NCBI RefSeq assembly: GCF_002744175.1
Contig: NZ_NKHF01000027.1
Span: 16,247 to 80,246, forward strand
Source of the DNA: Pseudoalteromonas piscicida
GTDB taxonomy: Bacteria; Pseudomonadota; Gammaproteobacteria; Enterobacterales; Alteromonadaceae
DNA: 64,000 nucleotides
Reading direction: 5' to 3'
Shown: positions 28,710 through 38,166 of the stretch, piece after piece
How positions within the stretch are numbered: the first letter of the stretch is position 1
Layout of the letters: each line of letters begins with the position of its first letter
The notes under the pieces: model-generated
Told to the model about the DNA's origin: nothing
The model's input: only the letters and a program-made list of their open reading frames with translations
Database searches by the model: none
Made by a program: the position numbers and the translations under genes

Positions 28710-29537
28710 TTAATTAAAGCTGTATACCAAAGTAGCACCGAGTTCAGTATCTACCTTTTCTTTTTCATCTTCAGGTTGTGAGTTATAACGGTAGATAAAC
28801 GCAAACTTCAGCGCGATCCCACCGAGTACTTGTGTCACCAATGCCGACTCAGCAAACAGACGAGAGTTTAATCCTGATAGCGACTGTTCGAAACTCACAT
28901 CCTGATTAAAGCGCGTTCGCCTCGATATATTTCTTTCCCACTGTAATGCCATTCGTAACAGCTGACCTTTTTCAGTTCTGTCTTCCTCAGCCTCCAATTC
29001 GACTTCATTATCGATTCGAGAAATAGACATGCCGGGGCCAATATCGATATCAACTGTATTCTTTCTTCCCTCAAACACCCGATTACCGTAACCAAGTGCG
29101 ATGGTGGTGGTATATTCTTTACCGTTAAACCTATCACGCTCATAATCGCCATACATAAAAAATGACGCATTATCATCGCCGAGTTTGTAGTTCCCCTGAG
29201 CTGAGCCAAAATAGCGTGAGGCTGATACGTCTTCAACATCTGTTTCGGTATTTTTCTCTCGGCGATAGAGCCCATCAAATTTGAACTGGTTACGCCATTT
29301 GGGAAAGTCCTGATAGAGGTTACTTTTCAGTTTAAACGAGGTATTTTGAGTATTGCCTTTGTTGACAATAAAACCAAACTCAACATCGCCATATAGCATT
29401 TCACCCTTATGCTGTTGATGGATCTCATCATCAGGCATACTGCCGTATTCGTGGAAGTCCTCAAACGGATCAGCAGCTTGGCTTGGTAACGATACCAAGC
29501 CAAACACTATTAAAACTATAAATTTAAAAAATGGCAC
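28710..29537 (-). CDS. DUF481 (YdiY-like) outer-membrane protein
   Basis: 275 residues with signal peptide MPFFKFIVLIVFGLVSLPSQA and a beta-strand-rich body. It carries the DUF481 pattern: GDVEFGFIVNKGNTQNTSFK, WRNQFKFDGLYRREKN, YERDRFNGKEYTTTIALGYG, and a last strand TELGATLVYSF. These are predicted outer-membrane barrels, often induced by salt or acid; function is unknown. It sits between a YciU-like gene (17 bases upstream) and a small membrane protein gene. Confidence 0.85.
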   Translation of the reverse strand: MPFFKFIVLIVFGLVSLPSQAADPFEDFHEYGSMPDDEIHQQHKGEMLYGDVEFGFIVNKGNTQNTSFKLKSNLYQDFPKWRNQFKFDGLYRREKNTETDVEDVSASRYFGSAQGNYKLGDDNASFFMYGDYERDRFNGKEYTTTIALGYGNRVFEGRKNTVDIDIGPGMSISRIDNEVELEAEEDRTEKGQLLRMALQWERNISRRTRFNQDVSFEQSLSGLNSRLFAESALVTQVLGGIALKFAFIYRYNSQPEDEKEKVDTELGATLVYSFN

Positions 29538-29554
29538 AAACGACTACTTTACGG

Positions 29555-29872
29555 TTATTGTTTCCAAATAATGTGACAAAATGGTGCGTCTAAGTCTCGA
29601 CTGATTAAGATTTTCGCATATACCTGATCTGAATCGTCAAACTCAATGCCCACTAGTACTTGAACAAAGTGCTCTGGTTCCGCTTCTTGCTCGTAGGCAG
29701 TAACGCTCGACCAACTTTCATCCGGTTCACTTTCTTCAATAAAACCACGCTCTTCACGATGTTCATTAAACATTTCAATATCGTGTTCTTCGAGGTTATC
29801 GGGAGCCAATTCAAGGAAAATATCATAAGCCTGATGAGCGGCTTCTTCGATGCTACAAAGTCTTGCTGTCAT
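29555..29872 (-). CDS. YciU/DUF440 acidic dsDNA-mimic family protein
   Basis: 105-residue, strongly acidic protein matching the YciU/HI1450 family: AHQAYDIFLELAPDNLEEHD at the N terminus, and FVQVLVGIEFDDSDQVYAKI with the terminal CHIIWKQ. The HI1450 structure resembles DNA mimics and it has been reported to bind HU; the biological role is unclear. HU is encoded in this window at 56779-57051. Probably first in a three-gene group with the DUF481 and PH-like genes. Confidence 0.85.
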   Translation of the reverse strand: MTARLCSIEEAAHQAYDIFLELAPDNLEEHDIEMFNEHREERGFIEESEPDESWSSVTAYEQEAEPEHFVQVLVGIEFDDSDQVYAKILISRDLDAPFCHIIWKQ

Positions 29873-30073
29873 GGACGCTAGCCTTTTGTTTTAAAGTTGG
29901 CGCAATAATAGCAAAATGCGCTAAAACATAAATACACTGTCGCGATATTCAAACAGAAAATAACGCTAAACGGCGAAGAAATTATCAGTTAAAGTTGAAT
30001 CTTATAACGCTTTTAAGTTATTACTCTAAAAATAACGTGCAATACCAATAATTAAAGACAGGGACCCCTCACT

Positions 30074-30871
30074 ATGATTTCATATACCGAAACCAATAAT
30101 ATTGCTTATGTCACCCTATCTCGTCCCGAAAAACAAAATGCGCTTTCTGTGGAAATGTTTGTTGGCTTAGACAAAGCCATCAACACCATCGCTAAAAACA
30201 AAACTATTCGAGCCGTTGTACTGCAAGGTGAAGGAGCACACTTTTGCGCAGGCCTAGACGTAAAAAGCGTACTTAAAAAACCAACGGGTATTGTAAAGTT
30301 ACTACGAAAATGGCTACCTGGAAATGCCAACTTAGTTCAACGTGTAGTGCTTGGCTGGCAGTCTCTGCCCGTCCCTGTTATCGCCAAAATATCAGGAAAC
30401 TGTTTAGGTGGCGGCTGTCATATCGCTTTGGGTGCGGATATTCGTATTGCCGACAATTCAGCTCAATTTGCCATAATGGAAGCAAAATGGGGATTGTGCC
30501 CAGACATGGGGGGCAGCTTGCTGTTGCCTGCGACTATGAATAAAGATAAAGCATTACTGATGACCATACATGCCGAAAGGATCACAGCACAGCAAGCGCT
30601 AGAAGATGGCCTTATCACTGAGCTTTGCGATGATACAGATGCGAGAATAAACCAGTTGTTAGCGCAATTTAGTTCGCGCTCTCCAGATGCAATCGCGGCG
30701 ATAAAAAAAGTATATAATCGCGCCTATAACCAACCGTCACGCAAGCTGCTGTGGCTAGAAACTTGGTCACAAATTAAATTACTCAAAGCCAAAAATACTA
30801 AAATCGCGATGAAAAACGCAGGCACCACAGAACATGACAAAAAACCTTTTTTACCTAGGATGAAATGGTAG
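30074..30871 (+). CDS. Enoyl-CoA hydratase/isomerase (crotonase) family protein
   Basis: 265 residues. Crotonase fold with oxyanion-hole segments GEGAHFCAGLDVKSV (about 57-70) and GNCLGGGCHIALGADIRIA (about 112-131), then FAIMEAKWGLCPDMGG. Of the two usual catalytic acids, the first position is occupied by Met-Glu-Ala (IMEAKWG) and the second by Asp (CPDMGG). The substrate acyl-CoA cannot be predicted. Single gene with AGGGA upstream of its ATG, followed by repeat element C. Confidence 0.88.
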   Translation: MISYTETNNIAYVTLSRPEKQNALSVEMFVGLDKAINTIAKNKTIRAVVLQGEGAHFCAGLDVKSVLKKPTGIVKLLRKWLPGNANLVQRVVLGWQSLPVPVIAKISGNCLGGGCHIALGADIRIADNSAQFAIMEAKWGLCPDMGGSLLLPATMNKDKALLMTIHAERITAQQALEDGLITELCDDTDARINQLLAQFSSRSPDAIAAIKKVYNRAYNQPSRKLLWLETWSQIKLLKAKNTKIAMKNAGTTEHDKKPFLPRMKW

Positions 30872-30948
30872 CATTCAAAGTGCTACGTTAACTTGCCCAA
30901 AAGTATGATGTGCAATTCGATTCCACAGCGTACAATTGGCTATCATAG

Positions 30949-31199
30949 TTAACCTGAGGTTTGGATAAGAAATGAGCTAACTCATTGTTTTTAAAATCAC
31001 ATTAAATAATTTCCTTGTCTAGCCAGAGAGTTTTGGCGATAACAGCGCTCTCGCGTTCTGCTACCGCCCTGGTAACTACACCCTTGTAGGCAAGGCGAAT
31101 TTACGCACCAATAGCTGGCTATTGGAAGTGAATTCAACGCAGTTAGCGCTAAAACTGGTTGCTAGAAAGGCATTAATTATCCGAAGCTCAGATTAGTTA
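30949..31199. repeat. Miniature inverted-repeat element C
   Basis: 251 bases occupying most of the crotonase-lrgA gap (30872-31216). The left end is TTAACCTGAGGTTTGGATAA (30949-30968); the complement of the right end (31177-31199) contains CTGAGCTTCGGATAA. The interior holds a hairpin CCAATAG/CTATTGG around 31108-31125. It shares a 17-base identity, CAGTTAGCGCTAAAACT (31140-31156), with element D. There is no ORF. Because lrgA starts 18 bases after the right end, the lrgA promoter probably lies in or before the element. Confidence 0.7.
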
Positions 31200-31216
31200 T
31201 AAAGGATCTCGTCTTA

Positions 31217-31585
31217 ATGATACACATCGTGAAGTTGATACTACAATTTGCTGTTGGCTTTGCAGTTATTTTAGGGTGTCTATTTAGTGCCAAGTGGGTA
31301 GTTCAGATCACCGGGTTACAACTCCCTGCGGCGCTACTTGGTATGATATTTTTACTCATACTGTTGATGACAAAAATTATCAAAACTGAATGGCTCGCGC
31401 CTGCCGCAGAACCCATTTTAAAATATATGGCACTGTTTTTTATTCCCGCAGGCGTTGGCTTAGTCGAACATTTGGGGCTATTTCAATCTCATTGGCCGAT
31501 GCTATTATTATTACTGTTTGGCGTACCTACGGTTAGCTTGGTGCTATTAAGCCCTATTGTGAAGAAAATAAAGTTCCGTGATTAA
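31217..31585 (+). CDS. lrgA: LrgA/CidA family protein
   Basis: 122-residue membrane protein with four predicted helices, matching the CidA/LrgA holin-like family (TGLQLPAALLGMIFLLILLM and FIPAGVGLVEHL). In Gram-positive bacteria the Cid/Lrg proteins affect autolysis and pyruvate or acetate transport; in Gram-negatives the role is poorly known. Good Shine-Dalgarno (AAAGGA). The last 8 bases overlap lrgB. Confidence 0.88.
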   Translation: MIHIVKLILQFAVGFAVILGCLFSAKWVVQITGLQLPAALLGMIFLLILLMTKIIKTEWLAPAAEPILKYMALFFIPAGVGLVEHLGLFQSHWPMLLLLLFGVPTVSLVLLSPIVKKIKFRD

Positions 31586-32270
31586 TGTAATAGTTGCAAC
31601 AACGCTCACTGTGGCGTTATTTTTTATGATGCGAGCCGTGTACCAACGCGTCACCGTACCGCTGCTCAATCCTGTGCTCTTATGTATTTTATCTATCTCT
31701 GCATTACTATTGCTAACTCAATTTGACTATCATACTTATCAACAAGCGACCTTACCCATCCATTACTTGCTAGAGCCCGCAGTTGTTGCATTAGCCTATC
31801 CACTATACAAACAATTTCATCAGATAAAACCGGTCTTTTTCGCACTTTGCTTTACCAGCTGGCTAGGTGTCTCTCTTTCTACCTTCAGCGCCTTTATGAT
31901 CTGTCACCTTTTTGCTGCCGATGCACAGCTTTCTGCGTCTATGGCGGCTTTGTCTGTCACCACGCCTATCACCTTGCTTATAAGTGACTATTTGGGGGGG
32001 ATCCCTGCGGTTGCCGCCATCATGGTCATATTAATTGGTGTTTTTGGTGGCGTGTTGGGGCTACATCTGCTGCACTGGTGTAACGTCGAAAGCGCCCAAG
32101 CGAAAGGTACAGCGCTAGGTGTTGTTTGCCATGCAATAGGCACAGCGGCAGCTATTGAACATCACCCAATGGCCGGCGCATTCGCCTCTGCTGCAATGAC
32201 CATTACTGCAATGATAACTGCACTTTGGGTGCCGTTGTTTTATCATTGGTTAACTACTCTCATTTACTGA
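31578..32270 (+). CDS. lrgB: LrgB/CidB family protein
   Basis: 230-residue polytopic membrane protein that partners LrgA. The start is a GTG at 31578, inside the end of lrgA, implying coupling. Family blocks: LLEPAVVALAYPLYKQF, SVTTPITLLISDYLGGIPAV and the conserved GTALGVVCHAIGTAAAIEHH. The pair is complete. It is followed after 14 bases by an MscS gene, which may be co-transcribed. Confidence 0.9.
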   Translation: MINVIVATTLTVALFFMMRAVYQRVTVPLLNPVLLCILSISALLLLTQFDYHTYQQATLPIHYLLEPAVVALAYPLYKQFHQIKPVFFALCFTSWLGVSLSTFSAFMICHLFAADAQLSASMAALSVTTPITLLISDYLGGIPAVAAIMVILIGVFGGVLGLHLLHWCNVESAQAKGTALGVVCHAIGTAAAIEHHPMAGAFASAAMTITAMITALWVPLFYHWLTTLIY

Positions 32271-32284
32271 CTCAGGACACTACA

Positions 32285-33106
32285 GTGATCAACCAAGAAA
32301 TAGAGCAAATTGAACATTACTATAATCTTATCCGTGAGTACCTTGTCACTTATAGCTTTCAGCTACTCGCTGCAATTATCATTTTTCTGCTTGGTCTTTG
32401 GCTCTCGAAAAAGCTCTCTAAAGCCACTGAGAATTTAATGCTGAAACACAGTATTGACCCCGCTTTAACCAACTTTGTTGGCAATGTGATCAAGGTATTA
32501 ATCATCGCCATGTTCGTGATCATTGCACTTGGTAAAGTTGGGATCAGCATCACTCCATTTGTCGCAGCAATTGGCGCGGCTTCTTTGGGAGCCGGCCTTG
32601 CCTTACAGGGGATGTTGGCCAACTATGGCGCAGGACTTGCTATTATTGCCACTCGCCCCTTCGTAATAGGTGACACCATCAGTATTAAAGGCGTGAATGG
32701 ACAAGTTAAAATGATAGAGCTTGGACATACCACACTGATAAATGAAGACAAGGTAGAGATCACTATCCCAAACAAACATATTGTAGGCGAAATACTCCAT
32801 AACTCATTTGCAAATTCATTAGTCAAAGGAGAAATAGGTATTGCCTACGATGCAGATTATGAGCGCGCACTCACGCTGATCACAACGGTACTCACCGAAA
32901 ACCAAAAAGTAAGCCAATCACCAAAACCACAGGTTGGTATCGAAGCCTTCGCCGACAGTGCCGTAGTACTAAGCTACCGCTATTGGGTGCCCACAACCGC
33001 ACTGATTGAAACTAAGTTAGAGGTCAATAAGGCTGTGTTTGCTGCCATTCAAAGTGCGGAAATAGAAATCCCATTCCCGCAGCGAGTAGTCAAGATCCTT
33101 CAGTAG
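32285..33106 (+). CDS. mscS: MscS-type small-conductance mechanosensitive channel
   Basis: Channel that releases solutes on hypo-osmotic shock. I set the start at GTG 32285 (AGGA at 32274-32277); a longer frame begins inside lrgB. This gives 273 residues (E. coli MscS 286). It has three membrane helices; the pore helix is visible as PFVAAIGAASLGAGLALQGM and ANYGAGLAI, rich in Gly and Ala, followed by the beta domain RPFVIGDTISI and the C-terminal EIPFPQRVVKIL. The stop overlaps the convergent second MscS-family gene by 17 bases. Confidence 0.9.
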   Translation: MINQEIEQIEHYYNLIREYLVTYSFQLLAAIIIFLLGLWLSKKLSKATENLMLKHSIDPALTNFVGNVIKVLIIAMFVIIALGKVGISITPFVAAIGAASLGAGLALQGMLANYGAGLAIIATRPFVIGDTISIKGVNGQVKMIELGHTTLINEDKVEITIPNKHIVGEILHNSFANSLVKGEIGIAYDADYERALTLITTVLTENQKVSQSPKPQVGIEAFADSAVVLSYRYWVPTTALIETKLEVNKAVFAAIQSAEIEIPFPQRVVKILQ

Positions 33107-33989
33107 GTTTTTCCACGGAAAAACCACTGCGTAAATGGAGATCTCGTTGTGGAAACGGGATCTCAATTTGATACTTACGAAAGGCATCATCAATGGCCCA
33201 TAAGTAGTCAGAGATCAGTGCCGTGGGACGTTTAACCTGTTCAGGCTGCACCCAAACGCCTAGTGTAAAGTTCAAACTACTATCACCAAATCCCGTCATC
33301 CACACCGTAGCCTCTCGCCCTGGCGTGCTTAAGGTATATTGTACATAGTGAGCAGCTTCTAGTGCCGCGCGTTTTACCTTCTCTTTATCACTGCCATAAG
33401 CGACCGAGAAAGGAATACGAAAGCGACGATATTTATCCGACATCGTCCAGTTAGTGATAGTATTTGACACCATTTCAGAGTTTGGGATCAACAAATCTAC
33501 GTTGTCGTTGGTACGGATCCAAGTCGAGCGCATGTGGATTGCGATAACTTCGCCAACCACACCATTGGTTAATTCAACAAAGTCTCCCACCTTGACTGTT
33601 TTTTCTAACAATAAAACGAGGCCAGAAACAAAGTTATTTACCAGACCTTGTAAGCCAAGACCAATACCGACACCCAAGGCACTTGCAACCAATGCTAGCT
33701 CTGTAATTTCTATGCCCAATGCTGTGAGTGCAATAATAAAGCCGATAAAGAGCACGATGTAATGGATGATCCGCCCAATCACGTATGCTGAGGTGTGCTG
33801 AATAACTCCTTGCCTTGAAGCAATACGATTAAAGGCAAGCCGCAACAGCTTAGAAATAATTAAGGTTGCAATAATGACGGCAATAAAGGAAAGCGCCTCG
33901 CCCACTTCCAGTGAAAATTTGCCAAATGAAAACAGCTTTTGGTCAAGCCATGGAATGTCTACGTCGATATCTATTGGTGCTTTAATCAT
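33090..33989 (-). CDS. MscS-family mechanosensitive channel, second paralogue
   Basis: 299 residues with four hydrophobic helices. The pore-lining region reads LVASALGVGIGLGLQGLVNN followed by FVSGLVLLLEKTVKVGDFV, then the MscS beta domain (IRTNDNVDLLIPNSEMV) and a C-terminal mixed domain ending EIPFPQRDLHLRSG. Only distantly similar to the neighbouring MscS; the extra N-terminal helix and the LGVGIGLGLQ pore are closer to the MscK/YbdG-like branch. Convergent with, and overlapping, mscS. Confidence 0.88.
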   Translation of the reverse strand: MIKAPIDIDVDIPWLDQKLFSFGKFSLEVGEALSFIAVIIATLIISKLLRLAFNRIASRQGVIQHTSAYVIGRIIHYIVLFIGFIIALTALGIEITELALVASALGVGIGLGLQGLVNNFVSGLVLLLEKTVKVGDFVELTNGVVGEVIAIHMRSTWIRTNDNVDLLIPNSEMVSNTITNWTMSDKYRRFRIPFSVAYGSDKEKVKRAALEAAHYVQYTLSTPGREATVWMTGFGDSSLNFTLGVWVQPEQVKRPTALISDYLWAIDDAFRKYQIEIPFPQRDLHLRSGFSVEKPTEGS

Positions 33990-34147
33990 GATGTTATTTA
34001 TTTTTCTCTCACTAGCATTAAGTGTGTCTGTCGTTTTCGTACATTACAAGTTTTCTTATACCTATTTGCTTAACTAAGCAGGCTATTTTGAGGCGAGAAA
34101 AGCCCATTTACTTAATCCAGTTGGTATTAGGTCTGAATTAAGGACAA

Positions 34148-34184
34148 TAAAAAAGCCCTCACAGTGTCGTGAAGGCTTTTTTAT
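34148..34184 (-). terminator. Intrinsic terminator after cysS
   Basis: AAAAAAGCCCTCAC (34150-34163) and GTGAAGGCTTTTTT (34169-34182) form a stem with one mismatch, with T runs on either side. It lies 22 bases after the cysS stop on the minus strand. Confidence 0.85.
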
Positions 34185-34205
34185 TTCGCATATACGCTAT
34201 CTTTA

Positions 34206-35585
34206 TTAAGCTTTGCGCCACGTCGTTTTACCAGCGCTATCTTCTAACACAACGCCTAACGCGGTTAACGCGTCTCTTGCTTCATCCGCAGCAGCCCAAT
34301 CTTTATTTTCGCGGGCGGTGCGGCGCTTTTCGATCAACGCTTCGATTTGTGCTACTTCATCGTCGTCTTGCTCACCTTGTAAGAAAGATTCAGGGTCTTG
34401 CTGTGCAATACCTAGTACCTCAGCCAATTTCACAAGAATAAAGGCATGCTCACCAGCGGCTTGCGCATCACTGTCTTTTAAACGGTTTACTTCTTTTGAC
34501 AATTCAAAGATCACAGGTAGTGCTTCTGGCGTGTTGAAGTCGTCATTCATTGCTGCCTCAAAACGTTCAACGTAAGCGTTACCTTTCAGCTCCACTGCCA
34601 CCAACTCAACACCACGTAGCGCAGTATATATACGCTCAAGAGACGAGCGCGCTTGCTCTAAGTTCTCTTGAGAGTAGTTTAGCTGGCTACGATAATGACC
34701 ATTGATTAAGAAATAGCGCACCGTTTCTCTGTCAAACGCTTTTAACACTTCACGTACAGTAAAGAAGTTGCCAAGCGACTTAGACATCTTCTCTTTATTT
34801 ACTTGTACCATGCCAGTGTGGATCCACGTATTTACGTAGCGGCCATTGTTTGCGCAGCACGACTGTGCGATCTCATTCTCATGGTGTGGGAACTGTAGAT
34901 CTGAGCCACCACCATGAATATCAAAGAATTCACCCAAGTGTTTTGAGCTCATTGCACTACATTCGATGTGCCACCCCGGACGCCCTTCGCCCCACGGAGA
35001 TTGCCATGCAGGCTCACCGGCTTTGGCTTTTTTCCACAGTACAAAGTCAAGTGGGTCGTCTTTACCTTCAGCAACTTCAACGCGAGCCCCAGCTTGTAGC
35101 ATCTCCAAGTCTTGCTGGGATAGCTGACCGTATTGTTCAAAAGTTGAGACGTCAAACAGCACATCTCCATTTTGCGCAACGTAAGCATGGCCTTTTTCAA
35201 TAAGACGAGCGATCATCTCGATGATTTCATCCATATGACCTGTTACCGTCGGCTCAATATCCGCAGGCAGCATGTTTAAGGCCGTAAAGTCTTCGTGCAT
35301 CGCTTTGGTCATACGTAACGTTAGGTCATTAATTGACTCGTTGTTTTCAGCTGCGCGCTTAATAATTTTGTCATCAACGTCGGTAATGTTACGTACATAG
35401 GTCACGTCGTAACCTAAATAACGTAAGTAACGATTCATTACGTCAAATGAAACATAAGTACGTGCGTGCCCTACATGACAGAAATCATAGATGGTGATAC
35501 CACACACGTACATATCAACCTTGCCTTCTTTGAGCGGTTTAAAAGGGGCTTTTTGGCGAGTGAGTGTGTTGAAAATCTGCAACAT
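34206..35585 (-). CDS. cysS: Cysteinyl-tRNA synthetase
   Basis: Charges tRNA-Cys. 459 residues (E. coli 461). Zinc ligand Cys28 (YVCGITIYD), class I HIGH motif as HVGH at 37-40, zinc/Cys site [15 protein letters not shown], and KMSKSLGNF for the KMSKS loop. Divergent from ppiB across about 200 bases, the E. coli arrangement, and followed by a terminator. Confidence 0.98.
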   Translation of the reverse strand: MLQIFNTLTRQKAPFKPLKEGKVDMYVCGITIYDFCHVGHARTYVSFDVMNRYLRYLGYDVTYVRNITDVDDKIIKRAAENNESINDLTLRMTKAMHEDFTALNMLPADIEPTVTGHMDEIIEMIARLIEKGHAYVAQNGDVLFDVSTFEQYGQLSQQDLEMLQAGARVEVAEGKDDPLDFVLWKKAKAGEPAWQSPWGEGRPGWHIECSAMSSKHLGEFFDIHGGGSDLQFPHHENEIAQSCCANNGRYVNTWIHTGMVQVNKEKMSKSLGNFFTVREVLKAFDRETVRYFLINGHYRSQLNYSQENLEQARSSLERIYTALRGVELVAVELKGNAYVERFEAAMNDDFNTPEALPVIFELSKEVNRLKDSDAQAAGEHAFILVKLAEVLGIAQQDPESFLQGEQDDDEVAQIEALIEKRRTARENKDWAAADEARDALTALGVVLEDSAGKTTWRKA

Positions 35586-35782
35586 GTAGTTTTCTTCCTA
35601 AGTACGTTCATTTTTTAACAAAAGAGTTTTTAATCATACCACCTGCATAGCAACGCCTCTAGATTTTAATGGCGTTTTCAGGCAGTTTTTTGATTTTTAC
35701 GCTGATTTTTACGGAATGCTTTTTCACAAAAGCCCAGTTGATATAAAATAGGGTTTTATCATTCAACACGATGGACACTAAC

Positions 35783-36277
35783 ATGGTTGTTTTAGAAACA
35801 AATCACGGCGAAATCCGCATTAACCTTTTCGCTGACAAAGCACCAGAAACGGTAGCGAACTTCCTAAACTACGTAAACAGCGAATTTTATAACGGTACTA
35901 TTTTCCACCGTGTAATCGACGGTTTTATGGTTCAAGGTGGTGGATTTGCACCTGGTATGGAGCAAAAGCCAGTGGAAGCACCAATTAAAAATGAAGCTAA
36001 CAACGGTGTTGCAAATAAAGTAGGCACGCTTGCGATGGCACGTACGCCAGATCCACATTCTGCCACGGCACAGTTTTTTATTAATGTGAATGACAATGAC
36101 TTTCTTAACTTCTCAAGCGAAACGTCGCAGGGTTGGGGTTACTGTGTATTTGGTGAAGTTGTTGAAGGCATGGACGTAGTAAACAAAATTAAAGGTGTTG
36201 CTACTGGCTCAGCTGGTTTCCACCAAGACGTACCACTTGAAGATGTGATCATCGAAAAAGCATACGTTGCTGAGTAA
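35783..36277 (+). CDS. ppiB: Cyclophilin-type peptidyl-prolyl isomerase B
   Basis: Cytoplasmic cyclophilin. I choose the ATG at 35783 ([13 protein letters not shown]), which has GGA 8 bases upstream and gives 164 residues like E. coli PpiB; an ATG at 35771 would add four residues but lacks a ribosome-binding site. The active-site block [20 protein letters not shown] and the [14 protein letters not shown] segment are intact. Divergent from cysS. Confidence 0.96.
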   Translation: MVVLETNHGEIRINLFADKAPETVANFLNYVNSEFYNGTIFHRVIDGFMVQGGGFAPGMEQKPVEAPIKNEANNGVANKVGTLAMARTPDPHSATAQFFINVNDNDFLNFSSETSQGWGYCVFGEVVEGMDVVNKIKGVATGSAGFHQDVPLEDVIIEKAYVAE

Positions 36278-36295
36278 TATCATCACTTTTTGTTC

Positions 36296-36321
36296 AAGGC
36301 CAGTATATGTGCTGGCCTTAT
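36296..36321 (+). terminator. Hairpin after ppiB
   Basis: AAGGCCAG (36296-36303) pairs with CTGGCCTT (36312-36319); an AT-rich but not T-only tract follows. Likely end of ppiB transcription. Confidence 0.6.
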
Positions 36322-36406
36322 ATCATTTGACTTAATACCTACTCAATTTGAGAAGCTAAATCTGACGTTATCTGCATTAACAATTTTGCCTTGCCGACAT
36401 AGGCTG

Positions 36407-36432
36407 CGGTATCTTGCTGTGAGCAGGATACG
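36407..36432. repeat. Imperfect palindrome in the ppiB-lpxH gap
   Basis: CGGTATCTTGCT and AGCAGGATACGG form a 12-bp stem with two mismatches around a GTG loop. The surrounding 170 bases (36330-36500) have ends resembling each other weakly (TTAATACC against GGTATTA). They could be a decayed intergenic repeat, but the support is thin. Confidence 0.35.
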
Positions 36433-36514
36433 GAGGGTGGTTATCGTTAAGATTTTCCAGTCTCTGAATAGACAACTTAATTAAGCACATTGGTATTATC
36501 AGTTTTGAGGTCCC

Positions 36515-37240
36515 ATGGGTAAAACCTATTTTATCGCCGATTTACATTTAACCGAACACCGCGCAGATATCACCGAGGCGTTTTATGCGTTTCTCGACCA
36601 CCATATGACAGCTGACGTAGACGCACTATACATTTTAGGTGATTTTTTTGAAGTGTGGATTGGAGACGATGAAAAAGACCCGTACGCCCTGCAAATAGCA
36701 CAGAAGCTAAGCAGCTTGAGCTCGCTTGGTATTGACCTATTTTTTATTCACGGTAATCGTGACTTTTTGATCAAGCAAGATTTTGCCAATGCCTGTAATA
36801 TGACCCTATTGCCAGAGCAAGCGGTCATTGACCTATATGGCACACCTACGGTTATTTTGCACGGGGATGAAATGTGCACGCAGGATGAGGTGTATCAAAA
36901 ATTTCGCAAGAAAAGTCGTGGCTGGTGGTGGCCGAGGTTAATGCTTGCAATGCCACTTTGGTATCGTCGTCGTGTCGCCGCAAACGCTAGGCGAAAAAGC
37001 ATTGAGAATCAAAAAGGCAAGCCGCCAGAAATACTCGATGTTACCGAAGAGGCCGTAGCGCAAATGTTTGCCAAACATGGCGTAGATAATATGATCCATG
37101 GTCACACCCACAGACCAAAGGTCCACACCTATGCTGATGGCAAAGTGCGCACCGTACTTGGCGACTGGTATTCTCAAAGCTCTTATATTGTTGTAGATGA
37201 AAGTGGCAAGCAGCAGCTCCTTTGCCACCCATTTGAATAA
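36515..37240 (+). CDS. lpxH: UDP-2,3-diacylglucosamine diphosphatase
   Basis: Lipid A pathway enzyme forming lipid X (2,3-diacylglucosamine 1-phosphate). 241 residues (E. coli 240). Calcineurin-like metallophosphatase motifs: DLHL (Asp9, His11), GDFFEVWIGDD, HGNRDFL, HGDEMC, HGHTHRP. Downstream of ppiB as in E. coli, convergent with miaE with only 13 bases between. Confidence 0.97.
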   Translation: MGKTYFIADLHLTEHRADITEAFYAFLDHHMTADVDALYILGDFFEVWIGDDEKDPYALQIAQKLSSLSSLGIDLFFIHGNRDFLIKQDFANACNMTLLPEQAVIDLYGTPTVILHGDEMCTQDEVYQKFRKKSRGWWWPRLMLAMPLWYRRRVAANARRKSIENQKGKPPEILDVTEEAVAQMFAKHGVDNMIHGHTHRPKVHTYADGKVRTVLGDWYSQSSYIVVDESGKQQLLCHPFE

Positions 37241-37253
37241 CTATAGTGCTTAA

Positions 37254-38036
37254 TTAAATAGGCGCACCTGAGTGAAACTTAAAATCAGGGTCCGCTGACG
37301 TAATTAGTTCATTTTCTACTTGCTGGAACAATTGAATACGCCCAGCTACATCACAGCGCTTTGGATCGGTCGCATTTGCTACTTGATGGGCCAAATCAAT
37401 ATAATCTTGATAATGCCTGGCCTCTGAGCGCAATAGCGACACATAAAACTTAGCTATTTCTTGGTCTAGGTGTGGCGCAAGTTTGGCGAAACGCTCACAT
37501 GAACGAGCTTCAATATAGGCGCCGATAATTAATTTGTCGACCAATGCCGCAGGCTCATAAGTGCGAATATGCTTGATCATTCCAGAAGCATAGCGCGATG
37601 CTTGTACATATTCGACCGGGATCCCCCGTGCTCTAATGATCTCTAATACTTGCTCAAAGTGGTGTAGCTCTTCTTTGATAAGCCTCACCATTTTGCTGAG
37701 AATATCCTGATTATAGGCATATTCCCGCCTTGCTGTTAGTTCACCGATCAGTTCATTTTTGCTACCTGAAAACTCCCCGTCGCCAATACTGCGATAAATA
37801 AAGTCTTCATAAGGCTGTAACCAACTTAACAGGGTTTTTGCAGACCCATCATCTATTGCATATTTACGAATTAAAAAAGCCGCGCTTTGTGCTGCTTTTA
37901 ATTCACAATGCATATGGTCGATAAGCAGCAAGGGTAAATGCTCGCTTTGCTTTGCTTTCTCAATCCAGCTTTGCGGGGTTTCACAGCCCAAAAACTGATT
38001 AATAGGCGTAAGTAAATCTGTGTACTTTTCTAACAT
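37254..38036 (-). CDS. miaE: tRNA 2-methylthio-N6-isopentenyladenosine(37) hydroxylase
   Basis: Diiron monooxygenase that hydroxylates ms2i6A37 in tRNA to ms2io6A37. 260 residues. Four-helix ferritin-like fold with iron-ligand motifs: Glu in MHCELKAAQ, EELHHFEQV, YIEARSCERF and SEARHYQDYI. Patchily distributed among gammaproteobacteria. Related to this pathway, YgfZ (26805-27716) supports MiaB, which makes the methylthio precursor. Confidence 0.93.
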   Translation of the reverse strand: MLEKYTDLLTPINQFLGCETPQSWIEKAKQSEHLPLLLIDHMHCELKAAQSAAFLIRKYAIDDGSAKTLLSWLQPYEDFIYRSIGDGEFSGSKNELIGELTARREYAYNQDILSKMVRLIKEELHHFEQVLEIIRARGIPVEYVQASRYASGMIKHIRTYEPAALVDKLIIGAYIEARSCERFAKLAPHLDQEIAKFYVSLLRSEARHYQDYIDLAHQVANATDPKRCDVAGRIQLFQQVENELITSADPDFKFHSGAPI

Positions 38037-38166
38037 AACAACAAAAGACTAATGTGTTTGCGCCATTTTACCACAACTTATCGCTGCAAGGTCTACCATG
38101 GGGCCATTCGGCTATAAGTTTTAGATCATTCTGAAAATAGTAATATTGCTATTCAACTACATTTTC

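Noticed and set aside
31217..33106. lrgA-lrgB-mscS as a lysis or anti-phage module
   Set aside because: LrgAB and MscS are widespread housekeeping membrane proteins; proximity alone and lack of an effector gene do not support a defence function.
36330..36500. A fifth miniature inverted-repeat element in the ppiB-lpxH gap
   Set aside because: Its ends match each other over only about 8 bases and do not match the TTAACCTGA termini; kept only as a weak palindrome.
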